Counted from the stretch's first letter, positions 1 to 5,557 are shown. The stretch is DNA of 5,557 bases from an uncultured Prevotella sp. (GCA_900551985.1 URYG01000213.1:1-5557); one strand, 5' to 3'. Numbers and translations: made by a program. The notes: generated by a model from the letters alone, not told the origin.

Positions 1-1185
1 AGAGTAGATGTCGGTCTTGTTTCGCTTGGTATTGCAGTAGCGGTAAGGATTGCTGAACAATCCCAGTTTGTATTTTGCCTCGAGGATGCGTCGGCAGGCG
101 ATGTTGATATCTTCCTCCGTCACCTTGCCCTCAGCCACGCTTTGTGCCAGATGCTTGACGAAGGCATTGGAGCACATATCCATATCCGTACCTGCCAGGA
201 GTGCCTGTTCTGATGCTTCTTTCAGATCCTTGGCAGTGCCGTGGTTCAGAATCTCGGCGATAGATGCATAATCAGTTACCACGAATCCCTTGAATCCCCA
301 TTGTTTTCTCAAAACATCGGTCATCATCCAGTGGTTGGCGGTGGCAGGGGTGTAATCTATCAGGTTGAACGAAGACATTACGCTGCCTACGCCAGCCTTT
401 ACCACGGCTTCGTAAGGAGGCAGGTATTGGTTCATCATGCGTATGCGACTCATATCCACGGTATTGTATTCCTTGCCGCTCTCCACGGCTCCGTAGAGGG
501 CAAAGTGCTTGAGGCAAGCCATGATTCTATCGGCTCTCAATATCTCCTCCGTGCGCATATCGGCTCCCTGATAACCCTGCGTCAGAGCTGCGCCCATCAC
601 GCCACTCAGGTAAGGATCCTCACCATTGCCCTCGCTGATTCGTCCCCATCGGGCGTCGAGTGCAATATCTACCATTGGTGAGTAAGTCCAGTTGATTCCT
701 GCAGCACTGGCTTCCTTAGCTGATACTTCGCCTACTTTCTTCATCGCTTCCGTATCCCAGGAGCAGGAGAGGGCGAGGGGGATAGGGAATATGGTCTCGT
801 AACCATGGATTACGTCCATGCCTATCAGCAGGGGAATGCCCAGACGACTGTTCTTAATGGCGATGTCCTGGAGAGCCTTGATCTTGTCGAGTCCCTTGAT
901 GTTGAATACGCCGCCCATATTGCCCTTTGCAATGTCGCCACCCACCTGGGTGTTCAGGGCTCCACCGGTAGTGATGTCGCCAGCCACCATCAGGTTGAGC
1001 TGACCGATTTTCTCCTGCAGGGTCATCTTTGCCATCAGCTGGTCGATGTACTCCTTCATCGGCAGGATTTTACTTTTTTGAGTTGTTGTAGCAACTTTCT
1101 TCTTGCTGACGGGGGTATGGGCAATGGCAGGAACCATCAGCGAGCCAGCCAGCAGAAATGATAGTGATATGAATGCTGTTCTCAT
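1..1185 (-). CDS. bglX: BglX-type GH3 beta-glucosidase, N-terminal part (runs off left edge)
   Basis: Exported family 3 glycoside hydrolase that should remove terminal beta-linked glucose from oligosaccharides with a retaining mechanism. The 395 visible codons are open to the window edge. Residues 1-22 form a type I signal peptide (MRTAFI, hydrophobic core, A-I-A before HT), so the product is probably periplasmic. The GH3 N-terminal barrel spans about residues 45-380 and follows E. coli BglX closely: MTLQEKIGQL at 54-63, DVIHGYETIFP at 124-134, MVDI..D.RWGR..EG.GEDPYL at 171-193, K226-H227, YGAVE.GKEYNTVDMS at 231-246 and QWGFKGFVVTDY at 295-306. D305 sits where the family's catalytic nucleophile Asp lies. 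The GH3 C-terminal domain, carrying the acid/base, is outside the window, so about half of a typical 740-770 residue protein is seen. The ATG at 1185 is chosen because the signal peptide starts there; no clear Shine-Dalgarno sequence precedes it. The gene is divergent from the regulator. Exact substrate is uncertain. Confidence 0.94.
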   Translation of the reverse strand, partial: MRTAFISLSFLLAGSLMVPAIAHTPVSKKKVATTTQKSKILPMKEYIDQLMAKMTLQEKIGQLNLMVAGDITTGGALNTQVGGDIAKGNMGGVFNIKGLDKIKALQDIAIKNSRLGIPLLIGMDVIHGYETIFPIPLALSCSWDTEAMKKVGEVSAKEASAAGINWTYSPMVDIALDARWGRISEGNGEDPYLSGVMGAALTQGYQGADMRTEEILRADRIMACLKHFALYGAVESGKEYNTVDMSRIRMMNQYLPPYEAVVKAGVGSVMSSFNLIDYTPATANHWMMTDVLRKQWGFKGFVVTDYASIAEILNHGTAKDLKEASEQALLAGTDMDMCSNAFVKHLAQSVAEGKVTEEDINIACRRILEAKYKLGLFSNPYRYCNTKRNKTDIYS

Positions 1186-1241
1186 ATTTATAATGTTAGT
1201 ATGGTTATTATGCAACTTATATTATTGCTAGTATTGTTTTG

Positions 1242-1249
1242 CAAAAGTA
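1242..1249 (-). promoter_or_regulatory. Candidate Bacteroidota -7 promoter element for the BglX-type gene
   Basis: Read on the minus strand this is TACTTTTG, an exact match to the Bacteroidota -7 consensus TAnnTTTG. It lies 56 bases before the ATG at 1185, which would give a leader of roughly 50 bases. There is no good -33 TTTG at the usual 19-21 base spacing (the best is TGTG at 1267-1270, with a 17-base gap), so the call rests on the -7 element alone. The element overlaps a perfect 10-bp palindrome, TTTTGCAAAA, at 1237-1246. Confidence 0.5.
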
Positions 1250-1280
1250 ATAAAAAAACTGGAGTCCACATAGAATAAAG

Positions 1281-1371
1281 GGTGAAAATGTGGATTGTTT
1301 TTTCAGTTTATAAATAAAACAGTTTGATAATAAGGTGGTTGTATTTTAGTGTAGGAGATGAAAAAGTGGAT
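1281..1371 (+). repeat. Imperfect 15-base direct repeat (two copies, 76-base spacing)
   Basis: GGTGAAAATGTGGAT at 1281-1295 and GATGAAAAAGTGGAT at 1357-1371 agree at 13 of 15 positions, with shared core TGAAAAnGTGGAT. Both copies lie upstream of the two promoter candidates rather than inside them, which is where activator sites would be expected. The AT-rich background makes a chance match quite possible. Confidence 0.3.
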
Positions 1372-1390
1372 GTAAAACAGCAGGAAAAGG

Positions 1391-1413
1391 CAAAATATCA
1401 TCCTTATATTTTG
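1391..1413. promoter_or_regulatory. Inverted repeat overlapping the regulator's -33 box (candidate operator)
   Basis: CAAAATAT (1391-1398) and ATATTTTG (1406-1413) are perfect 8-base inverted arms separated by 7 bases. The right arm contains the -33 TTTG (1410-1413) of the promoter reading into the regulator gene, so a dimeric protein bound here would directly affect initiation. This suggests an operator, perhaps for autoregulation. The binding protein is unknown. Confidence 0.4.
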
Positions 1414-1441
1414 GAGTTATCTGAAAAAATGATTATTTTTG
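1410..1441 (+). promoter_or_regulatory. Bacteroidota-type promoter for the regulator gene
   Basis: TTTG at 1410-1413 (-33) and TATTTTTG at 1434-1441 (-7, matching TAnnTTTG exactly) are separated by 20 bases, the spacing expected of the primary sigma factor of Bacteroidota. Transcription would start near 1448, leaving a leader of about 80 bases before the ATG at 1530. Confidence 0.65.
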
Positions 1442-1458
1442 CATCGGCATTCTGCAAA
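1438..1458. repeat. Small inverted repeat spanning the predicted start of transcription
   Basis: TTTGCA (1438-1443) and TGCAAA (1453-1458) are 6-base inverted arms around a 9-base centre, placed over the predicted start near 1448. It shares the TTTGCA/TGCAAA half-sites with the TTTTGCAAAA palindrome at the divergent promoter. Part of the similarity is explained by the -7 consensus itself. Confidence 0.3.
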
Positions 1459-1478
1459 GGAAGTCAAAAAGTTGAAAA

Positions 1479-1494
1479 TGATTTTTTAAAATCA
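1479..1494. repeat. TGATTTT/AAAATCA inverted repeat in the regulator leader
   Basis: TGATTTT (1479-1485) and AAAATCA (1488-1494) form 7-base arms around TT. The 2-base centre is too tight for a normal RNA hairpin, so a DNA-level site is the likelier role if it has one. It lies between the predicted transcription start and the ATG at 1530. It is AT-only apart from one G/C pair per arm, so chance cannot be excluded. Confidence 0.25.
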
Positions 1495-1529
1495 AACCTA
1501 TAAACAATTTCTTAAAGCGTAACAAAATA

Positions 1530-2357
1530 ATGAAGAATAGATGGTTCTTACTGATATGCTTGTTGCTGTTGACTCATATAGCCAATGCTGCAAAGTATAA
1601 TTTAGATTCTCTTTATCAATGTCTGGATGAAGCCATTCTGCAGTCGCCTCGTTATGTGGCAGTACGTGAGGGGCGTATAGCCAAACTTGCAAGTCAACTG
1701 AATGCTTGCAAGAATGATGGAGCAAGGTACCAAATGAGTTTTGCTCTTTTTCAGGAGTATCAGGCTTATAAAAACGATTCAGCCGTGAGTTATCTGAATC
1801 GTTGCATTGCCTTGGCTGAGCGTATGGGCGATCAGGCAAAAAAGGGCAATGCTATATCGCTGCTTGCTTTTCAGAGTTCTACTATAGGTGATTATGTGGA
1901 ATCGTATAGTCTGCTGAACAAGATTGATACTACTAAGCTTGATGCAGAAGGGTATCGCAACTATCTTTGGGCTGGTCAGCATCTTTATGGAGAGCTGGCT
2001 TTTTATAGCAATGTGCCGTCATTGAAAGAGCATTATGCACAAAAGGCGCAGGTGATGAAGAAACAGATAGCCAGGATTTTTTCGCATACAGACGATAGAT
2101 ACCTGCAGATGATGGAGGAAGACTGTCGTAGTGCTAACGACCTGAAGGGTGCCTTATATTATAGCAATTTGCGTATGAAGCAGGTAAAGCCTGGAACGCA
2201 TGAATATGCTATCGTGGCTTACTATAGGGCGGTGATCTGCAAGCAGCTCAATAAGGATGAGGATGCCATCTATTACCTCCTTGTCTCGGCTCTTTGTGAT
2301 GTCCGTACGGCGGTGATGGATCAGGGCTCAATGTGGGAACACTTGCCAATCTTCTGA
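1530..2357 (+). CDS. DUF6377-type membrane regulator, N-terminal periplasmic fragment (frameshifted)
   Basis: First part of a gene that should continue into the frame ending at 3175. Residues 1-20 are a signal peptide or signal anchor (MKNRW, then a Leu-rich core, ANA before AKYN). Residues 24-56 (LDSLYQCLDEAI, YVAVREGRIAKL) fit the opening segment of the DUF6377 family. From about 65 to 260 the chain is a helical, tetratricopeptide-like repeat region with paired Tyr, Ala and Leu positions (for example SYLNRCIALAERMGD at 87-101 and DAIYYLLVSALC at 245-256), probably a periplasmic sensor. After AVMDQGSM (261-268) the frame gives an unrelated WEHLPIF tail and stops, whereas the -1 frame supplies the expected continuation TLANLL. 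A -33/-7 promoter lies upstream at 1410-1441; no Shine-Dalgarno sequence is evident. What it senses is unknown. The fragment alone lacks the membrane helix and DNA-binding end and is probably non-functional. Confidence 0.8.
   Translation: MKNRWFLLICLLLLTHIANAAKYNLDSLYQCLDEAILQSPRYVAVREGRIAKLASQLNACKNDGARYQMSFALFQEYQAYKNDSAVSYLNRCIALAERMGDQAKKGNAISLLAFQSSTIGDYVESYSLLNKIDTTKLDAEGYRNYLWAGQHLYGELAFYSNVPSLKEHYAQKAQVMKKQIARIFSHTDDRYLQMMEEDCRSANDLKGALYYSNLRMKQVKPGTHEYAIVAYYRAVICKQLNKDEDAIYYLLVSALCDVRTAVMDQGSMWEHLPIF
2331..2357 (+). other. Frameshift junction joining the two regulator fragments
   Basis: The upstream frame reads GSM-WEHLPIF-stop (TGA at 2355-2357), while the -1 frame reads GTLANLLNQNQ from 2333. 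Family-like sequence ends at M268 (codon 2331-2333) and resumes at the ACA codon (2339-2341). Five bases lie between, so a single missing base (for instance one G of the GGG at 2335-2337) or two extra bases would explain the break. Adding one base gives a single protein of 548 residues. The -1 frame is closed upstream by a TGA at 2297-2299, which confines any switch to 2300-2357. No in-frame X-XXY-YYZ slippery heptamer is present. Confidence 0.8.
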
Positions 2358-3175
2358 ATCAAAACCAAAAGGAGTTTGCCCATACCTATACTTACATCAA
2401 GTTTGCATGGGATGCAGCCCGCATTTTCAATACCGCTATGCGAAGTCGCCAAATCATGCCATTGCTCTCTACCGTTGAGGGTACTTATCAGAAGAAAATT
2501 ACTCAGAGTAACCGGCAGCTTAAACTGATGATAGCAGTATCTGTATTACTTTTGATATTAGTATGTACCCTGCTTCTGTATGTGAACAAGCAGCGCCGTC
2601 GCCTTGCCTTGGCTCATAGGGAATTGGAAAATGCGAATAAGAATCTGGAACAAACCAACAGGGAATTGCAGCAAACCAACAGAAACTTAGAGCAGGCTTA
2701 TGGTAGCTTGAATGAGAGCAATAAGATGAAAGAAGTCTATATTGGCCGATTCTTGCGTCTCTGTGCTATCTATGTGGATAAGATAGAAACCATGCGCAAG
2801 CGCGTGGTGAAGCTGGTCAAGCAGCGTGAGTTGACCAAATTGATAGATATGATGCAAACCGATCATGAGTATATCGGCGAGTTATACGATTACTTTGATG
2901 CTGCGTTCCTGAAACTCTTCCCTGATTTTGTGGAGGAATTTAATGCTCTTTTGAAGCCTGAGGAGCGTATCGTCTTGGAGGATGACAGTAAACTTTCTAC
3001 CACCATTCGCATCTTTGCACTTATTCGCCTGGGTATCGAAGATAGTTCTAAAATCGCAGAATTTCTGCATTATTCGGTAAATACCATTTATAATTATCGT
3101 GCCAAGGTAAAGAATGGAGCCATCTGTGAAAGAGATGAATTTGAAACAAAGGTAAAGCAAATCGGAATGAGATGA
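2333..3175 (+). CDS. DUF6377-type membrane regulator, C-terminal fragment (TM, coiled coil, HTH)
   Basis: Continuation of the regulator that starts at 1530. The frame opens at a GTG, but this is probably an internal codon and not a true start. Residues 4-56 finish the helical repeat region (TLANLL, YIKFAWDAARIFNTAMRS, PLL..VEGTYQKK). Residues 63-84 form one transmembrane helix followed by NKQRRR, a positive-inside signal that places the rest in the cytoplasm. Residues 91-131 are a heptad coiled coil. From MKEVYIGRFLRLC (132-144) through FPDFVEEFNALLKPEERI (196-213) to the end, the sequence fits the DUF6377 conserved core. SSKIAEFLHYSVNTIYNYRAKVKN (238-261) resembles a LuxR-like helix-turn-helix, suggesting DNA binding. 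The gene ends 38 bases before a shared terminator. It converges on the complete GH3 gene. If expressed alone, this piece would be membrane-anchored without its periplasmic half. The regulatory role and targets are inferred. Confidence 0.8.
   Translation: MGTLANLLNQNQKEFAHTYTYIKFAWDAARIFNTAMRSRQIMPLLSTVEGTYQKKITQSNRQLKLMIAVSVLLLILVCTLLLYVNKQRRRLALAHRELENANKNLEQTNRELQQTNRNLEQAYGSLNESNKMKEVYIGRFLRLCAIYVDKIETMRKRVVKLVKQRELTKLIDMMQTDHEYIGELYDYFDAAFLKLFPDFVEEFNALLKPEERIVLEDDSKLSTTIRIFALIRLGIEDSSKIAEFLHYSVNTIYNYRAKVKNGAICERDEFETKVKQIGMR
2621..2725 (+). repeat. Five tandem 21-base units coding for a leucine-zipper-like coiled coil
   Basis: The translated units are ELENANK, NLEQTNR, ELQQTNR, NLEQAYG and SLNESNK. 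Leu recurs every seven residues (98, 105, 112, 119 and 126 of the C-terminal fragment, preceded by L91), and Asn falls four residues after Leu in four of the five units. At the DNA level CAAACCAACAG occurs twice exactly 21 bases apart (2651-2661 and 2672-2682), suggesting growth by in-frame duplication of a heptad. The segment links the membrane helix to the predicted DNA-binding domain. Confidence 0.75.
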
Positions 3176-3200
3176 TTTTCGGTAGAAGTTTAACGCAAAC

Positions 3201-3215
3201 TTATACCGGGTATAA
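3201..3215. repeat. 15-bp palindrome between the regulator stop and the terminator
   Basis: TTATACC-G-GGTATAA has perfect 7-base arms around one central base. A 1-base centre cannot form a full RNA hairpin, so it looks more like a DNA site than part of the terminator next to it, with which it overlaps by two bases. A weaker pair, AAGTTT/AAACTT (3186-3191 and 3197-3202), lies just upstream. No function is assigned. Confidence 0.35.
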
Positions 3216-3263
3216 AAAAGGTTCCTTGATGGAGTTTGATAATCTCCAAAGGAACCTTTTTTT
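3214..3263. terminator. Bidirectional intrinsic terminator shared by converging genes
   Basis: AAAAAAGGTTCCTT (3214-3227) pairs with AAGGAACCTTTTTT (3249-3262). After a two-base GA bulge, TGGAG (3230-3234) pairs with CTCCA (3244-3248), closing a 9-base loop. A run of seven T follows on the plus strand and six A precede on the left, giving a T tail in both directions. It lies 38 bases past the regulator stop and 3 bases past the stop of the complete hydrolase. Confidence 0.92.
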
Positions 3264-3266
3264 GTT

Positions 3267-5528
3267 TTATTTCAGTTCAAACGCCTTTTTGAGTTTTAGC
3301 TGATCGGAAGCATTTCCGACGAGTGCCTCAAACTTGCCTGCTTCTGCCTTCCAGGATGCAGCTGTTTCATCATAGAAGCTGAGTGCCTGCTTATTGATGG
3401 TGATGTTTACATCCTTGCTCTCTCCCGGCTGCAGGTAAACCTTCTGGAATCCCTTCAATTCCTTGTAAGGACGATCAACCGAAGCCTTTACATCATGGAT
3501 ATAGAGCTGGATGGTTTCTGCACCGGCACGTTTGCCAGAGTTCTTTACATTCACGGTAAAGGTGATAGAGTCATTCTGATTCATCAGATTCTTATCACTG
3601 CGAAGATTAGAGATGGCAAACTGAGTGTAGCTCAATCCATGTCCAAAGGCGAATGCTGGCTTGATGTTTTTCTTATCAGTCCAACGGTAACCTACGTAGA
3701 TGCCTTCCTTATACTCCTCATCAATGATGTTGCCCTCAGTCTTGGCTCCACCTTCCTTGCGCCAGGTGCCCGGATAGGTATTTAATGCGTGGGCACCCAC
3801 TTCCTGCAATGAGTTTACCCATGTGAAAGGTAATTTGCCGCTAGGATTCTTGTCGCCGGTGAGGATAGAAGCCAGAGCTTCACCGCTTTCGCTACCGATA
3901 TACCATCCCTGAATGATGCCAGCCACTTTTTCTTTCCAAGGCATAGCCACAGCATTACCCGAGATATTCACATAGATGAAGTTCTTGTTGGCTTTAGCCA
4001 AAGCCTCGATGAGCTTGTCTTGAGCGTATGGCAATTCAAGCTGTTTGCGGTCGTGACCTTCGCAATCCTGATAATCACTCTTGTTCAAGCCGCCAAACAT
4101 CACCACGTAATCAGTATGCTTGGCTTTTTCTACGGCTTCGGCTATCAGCTCAGCCTCGCTGCGTTTGTCCTCCAGATTCTGTCCGGTGGTTACGCCATTG
4201 TAATTTCCGCTTACATCGCCTACATAACCTCGGGCAAACTCCACTTCCACATTATCTTTTTCTAGTCGAGATTTTAATCCGTCGAGTGGCGAAATCTCCC
4301 GCTGTACCTTGAGAGAAGAGCTGCCTCCACCCACGGTCATCATCTTCACGGCATTTTCTCCTACTACCAAAACACGTTGTGCTTTTTGGGTATTGATAGG
4401 AAGCACATGGTTCTTGTTCTGGAGCAGTACGATACCTTCTTCGGCAATCTGTCTGGCTGCTGCATAGTGGCTGTCAGAACAGAGGAAACCATGAGGACGG
4501 TTCGGATTCATGGTGGTGCGATAGAAGAGGCGCAATACGCGGCGCACCTTTTCATCCAATTCCTTGGTGGTGTATTTACCTTCCTGGATACCTTTTATAT
4601 ATGGTACGGCAAGGTAGTAATTATCGTAGGCATTGCTGGCACCCATGGTCAATCCGTTCGTCCATGTGCCGAACTCTATGTCGAGCCCGTTCTTCACGGC
4701 TTGGTCGGTATCGTGTGCGCCTCCCCAGTCGCTTACCACTACGCCGTCATATTTCCAGTCGCCCTTCAGAATCTTGTTCAGTGTCCACTGGTTGTGGCAG
4801 TTGTGTTCGTTCTTGTAGAGATTGTATGCGCCCATGATTCCCCAAGTCTTACCTTTCTCTACAGCAGCCTTGAAGGCTGGGAGATAGATTTCATGGAGGG
4901 CACGGTCGCTCACGATGACGTTTACCTGATGACGGTATTCCTCCTCGTTATTGAGGCAGTAATGCTTTACGCAGGCTGATACTCCCTTAGACTGTAATCC
5001 TTGGATATAAGGTACAACCATGATGCTTGCCAGGTAAGGATCTTCACCCATATATTCGAAGTTGCGTCCGTTCAATGGGGTGCGATAGATGTTCACGCCA
5101 GGACCTAGAATCATGTCCTTGCCGCGATACAGGGCTTCTTCGCCCAATGCTTCGCCATAGATGCGGCTCATCTGCGGATTCCATGATGCGGCAAGGCAGG
5201 TGAGGGCAGGGAAGGCTACGCAGGAGTCATTGGTTTGGCCAGCCTGCTCCCATTCGTCCCACAATACATCAGGGCGAACACCATGAGGACCGTCATCTGT
5301 CCAGAAGTCAGGAAATCCCAAACGGGGAACTCCTGCAGAGGAAAACTTACTCTGTGCATGAATGATGCGAATCTTCTCTTGAAGTGTCATTCGGGCAATG
5401 GCATCGTCGATGCGTTGTTCTACAGGTTTGGTGTTGTCGAGATAGACAGGCAACTGACCAGTTTGTTGTGCGCTGGAGGTGGCTATAGCCGCCATCGATA
5501 GTGCGCAGGATAGAATGAAGTGTTTCAT
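3267..5528 (-). CDS. Secreted GH3 beta-glucosidase-type glycoside hydrolase, complete
   Basis: Complete 753-residue family 3 glycoside hydrolase expected to cleave terminal beta-linked sugars, most likely glucose, by a retaining mechanism. Residues 1-20 are a type I signal peptide (cut expected at SSA-QQ), so the enzyme acts in the periplasm or outside. The N-terminal barrel covers about 36-340, with MTLQEKI at 47-53, TDDGPHGVR at 77-85, LNGRNFEYMGEDPYL at 152-166, K188-H189 and VVVSDWGG at 263-270; D267 fits the nucleophile. The C-terminal alpha/beta domain starts near EGIVLLQN (364-371); E490, in EGHDR, is the best acid/base candidate. A fibronectin III-like domain occupies about 670-740 (LYIHDV, RP.KELKGF, PGES). 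No PA14 insert or lipobox is seen. Its TDGPHGVR-type barrel differs from the BglX-type neighbour, so the two are not a recent duplication. The ATG at 5528 fits the signal peptide; only an A-rich AAGAAA precedes it. Its promoter lies beyond the right edge. Sugar specificity (glucoside or xyloside) cannot be settled from sequence. Confidence 0.95.
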   Translation of the reverse strand: MKHFILSCALSMAAIATSSAQQTGQLPVYLDNTKPVEQRIDDAIARMTLQEKIRIIHAQSKFSSAGVPRLGFPDFWTDDGPHGVRPDVLWDEWEQAGQTNDSCVAFPALTCLAASWNPQMSRIYGEALGEEALYRGKDMILGPGVNIYRTPLNGRNFEYMGEDPYLASIMVVPYIQGLQSKGVSACVKHYCLNNEEEYRHQVNVIVSDRALHEIYLPAFKAAVEKGKTWGIMGAYNLYKNEHNCHNQWTLNKILKGDWKYDGVVVSDWGGAHDTDQAVKNGLDIEFGTWTNGLTMGASNAYDNYYLAVPYIKGIQEGKYTTKELDEKVRRVLRLFYRTTMNPNRPHGFLCSDSHYAAARQIAEEGIVLLQNKNHVLPINTQKAQRVLVVGENAVKMMTVGGGSSSLKVQREISPLDGLKSRLEKDNVEVEFARGYVGDVSGNYNGVTTGQNLEDKRSEAELIAEAVEKAKHTDYVVMFGGLNKSDYQDCEGHDRKQLELPYAQDKLIEALAKANKNFIYVNISGNAVAMPWKEKVAGIIQGWYIGSESGEALASILTGDKNPSGKLPFTWVNSLQEVGAHALNTYPGTWRKEGGAKTEGNIIDEEYKEGIYVGYRWTDKKNIKPAFAFGHGLSYTQFAISNLRSDKNLMNQNDSITFTVNVKNSGKRAGAETIQLYIHDVKASVDRPYKELKGFQKVYLQPGESKDVNITINKQALSFYDETAASWKAEAGKFEALVGNASDQLKLKKAFELK

Positions 5529-5557
5529 GTTTCTTGTGAATATTATTTCTTATGAAT

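Larger units (their letters stand above)
1186..1529. other. AT-rich divergent intergenic region with no coding gene
   Basis: These 344 bases separate the start codons of the minus-strand hydrolase and the plus-strand regulator. No reading frame with family resemblance is seen, and no tRNA or recognisable structured RNA. It contains a -7 element facing left (1242-1249), a full -33/-7 promoter facing right (1410-1441), an imperfect direct repeat (1281-1295 and 1357-1371), an inverted pair TCCACA/TGTGGA (1265-1270 and 1289-1294), and inverted repeats at 1391-1413, 1438-1458 and 1479-1494. The density of small symmetric elements fits a control region serving both genes, although AT-rich DNA produces some of these by chance. 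Confidence 0.7.

Noticed and set aside
241..1161. Plus-strand open frames at 241-681 and 805-1161, and a minus-strand frame at 272-517
   Set aside because: They overlap the BglX-type coding region, which is continuous and shows GH3 motifs throughout; these are other-frame shadows.
1186..1529. Small RNA, riboswitch or CRISPR-like array in the intergenic region
   Set aside because: Only short AT-rich symmetric elements were seen; there are no regularly spaced repeats, no terminator and no recognisable structured RNA.
1498..1982. Minus-strand open frames opposite the regulator
   Set aside because: No family resemblance, and the plus strand carries a signal peptide, a promoter and repeat-domain sequence.
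2333..2335. GTG as a genuine start of a separate downstream gene
   Set aside because: The residues immediately after it complete the repeat domain begun in the upstream frame, so it is more likely an internal position of one gene.
2300..2357. Programmed -1 ribosomal frameshift producing full-length regulator
   Set aside because: The overlap permits it, but no in-frame slippery heptamer and no convincing downstream stem were seen, so a mutation or sequence error is simpler.
4377..4979. 200-codon open frame on the plus strand
   Set aside because: It lies wholly antisense to the well-supported GH3 coding sequence, has no recognisable motif or promoter, and its residues track the opposite strand's codons.
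5490..5528. Lipoprotein signal (ILSC) in the complete GH3 enzyme
   Set aside because: Cys is at residue 8, before the hydrophobic core ends, and a clear type I cleavage site follows at residues 18-20.

Overview
The window reads as chromosomal DNA from a gut- or rumen-type member of the Bacteroidota, most likely Prevotellaceae (Prevotella/Segatella-like). Three things point there: two good matches to the Bacteroidota -7 promoter element (TAnnTTTG), one with a well-placed -33 TTTG; starts preceded by A-rich DNA rather than a strong Shine-Dalgarno sequence; and a central protein that looks like the Bacteroidota-restricted DUF6377 family. The genus is inferred from family resemblance, not from a database search.

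Layout from left to right: (1) bases 1-1185, minus strand, hold the N-terminal 395 codons of a secreted BglX-type family 3 glycoside hydrolase whose 3' end lies beyond the left edge. (2) Bases 1186-1529 form an AT-rich divergent intergenic region with one promoter candidate for each flanking gene and several short inverted or direct repeats that could be operators. (3) Bases 1530-3175, plus strand, encode what should be one membrane-spanning regulator of about 548 residues: signal peptide, periplasmic helical repeat region, transmembrane helix, leucine-zipper-like coiled coil and a cytoplasmic DUF6377/helix-turn-helix end. Here it is split into two overlapping reading frames by a frameshift near 2334-2338. 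(4) Bases 3201-3263 hold a 15-bp palindrome and a strong bidirectional terminator shared by the converging genes. (5) Bases 3267-5528, minus strand, carry a complete secreted family 3 glycoside hydrolase of 753 residues from a different subgroup than the first.

The two hydrolases fit a role in releasing terminal beta-linked glucose (or a related sugar) from oligosaccharides in the periplasm or at the cell surface. The regulator is divergent to one and convergent with the other. Its architecture suggests that it senses something in the periplasm and acts on DNA from the inner membrane, and a link to expression of the neighbouring hydrolases is plausible but unproven. If the frameshift is real, this strain has probably lost the regulator. 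No SusC/SusD pair, RNA gene, mobile element or CRISPR array is visible.
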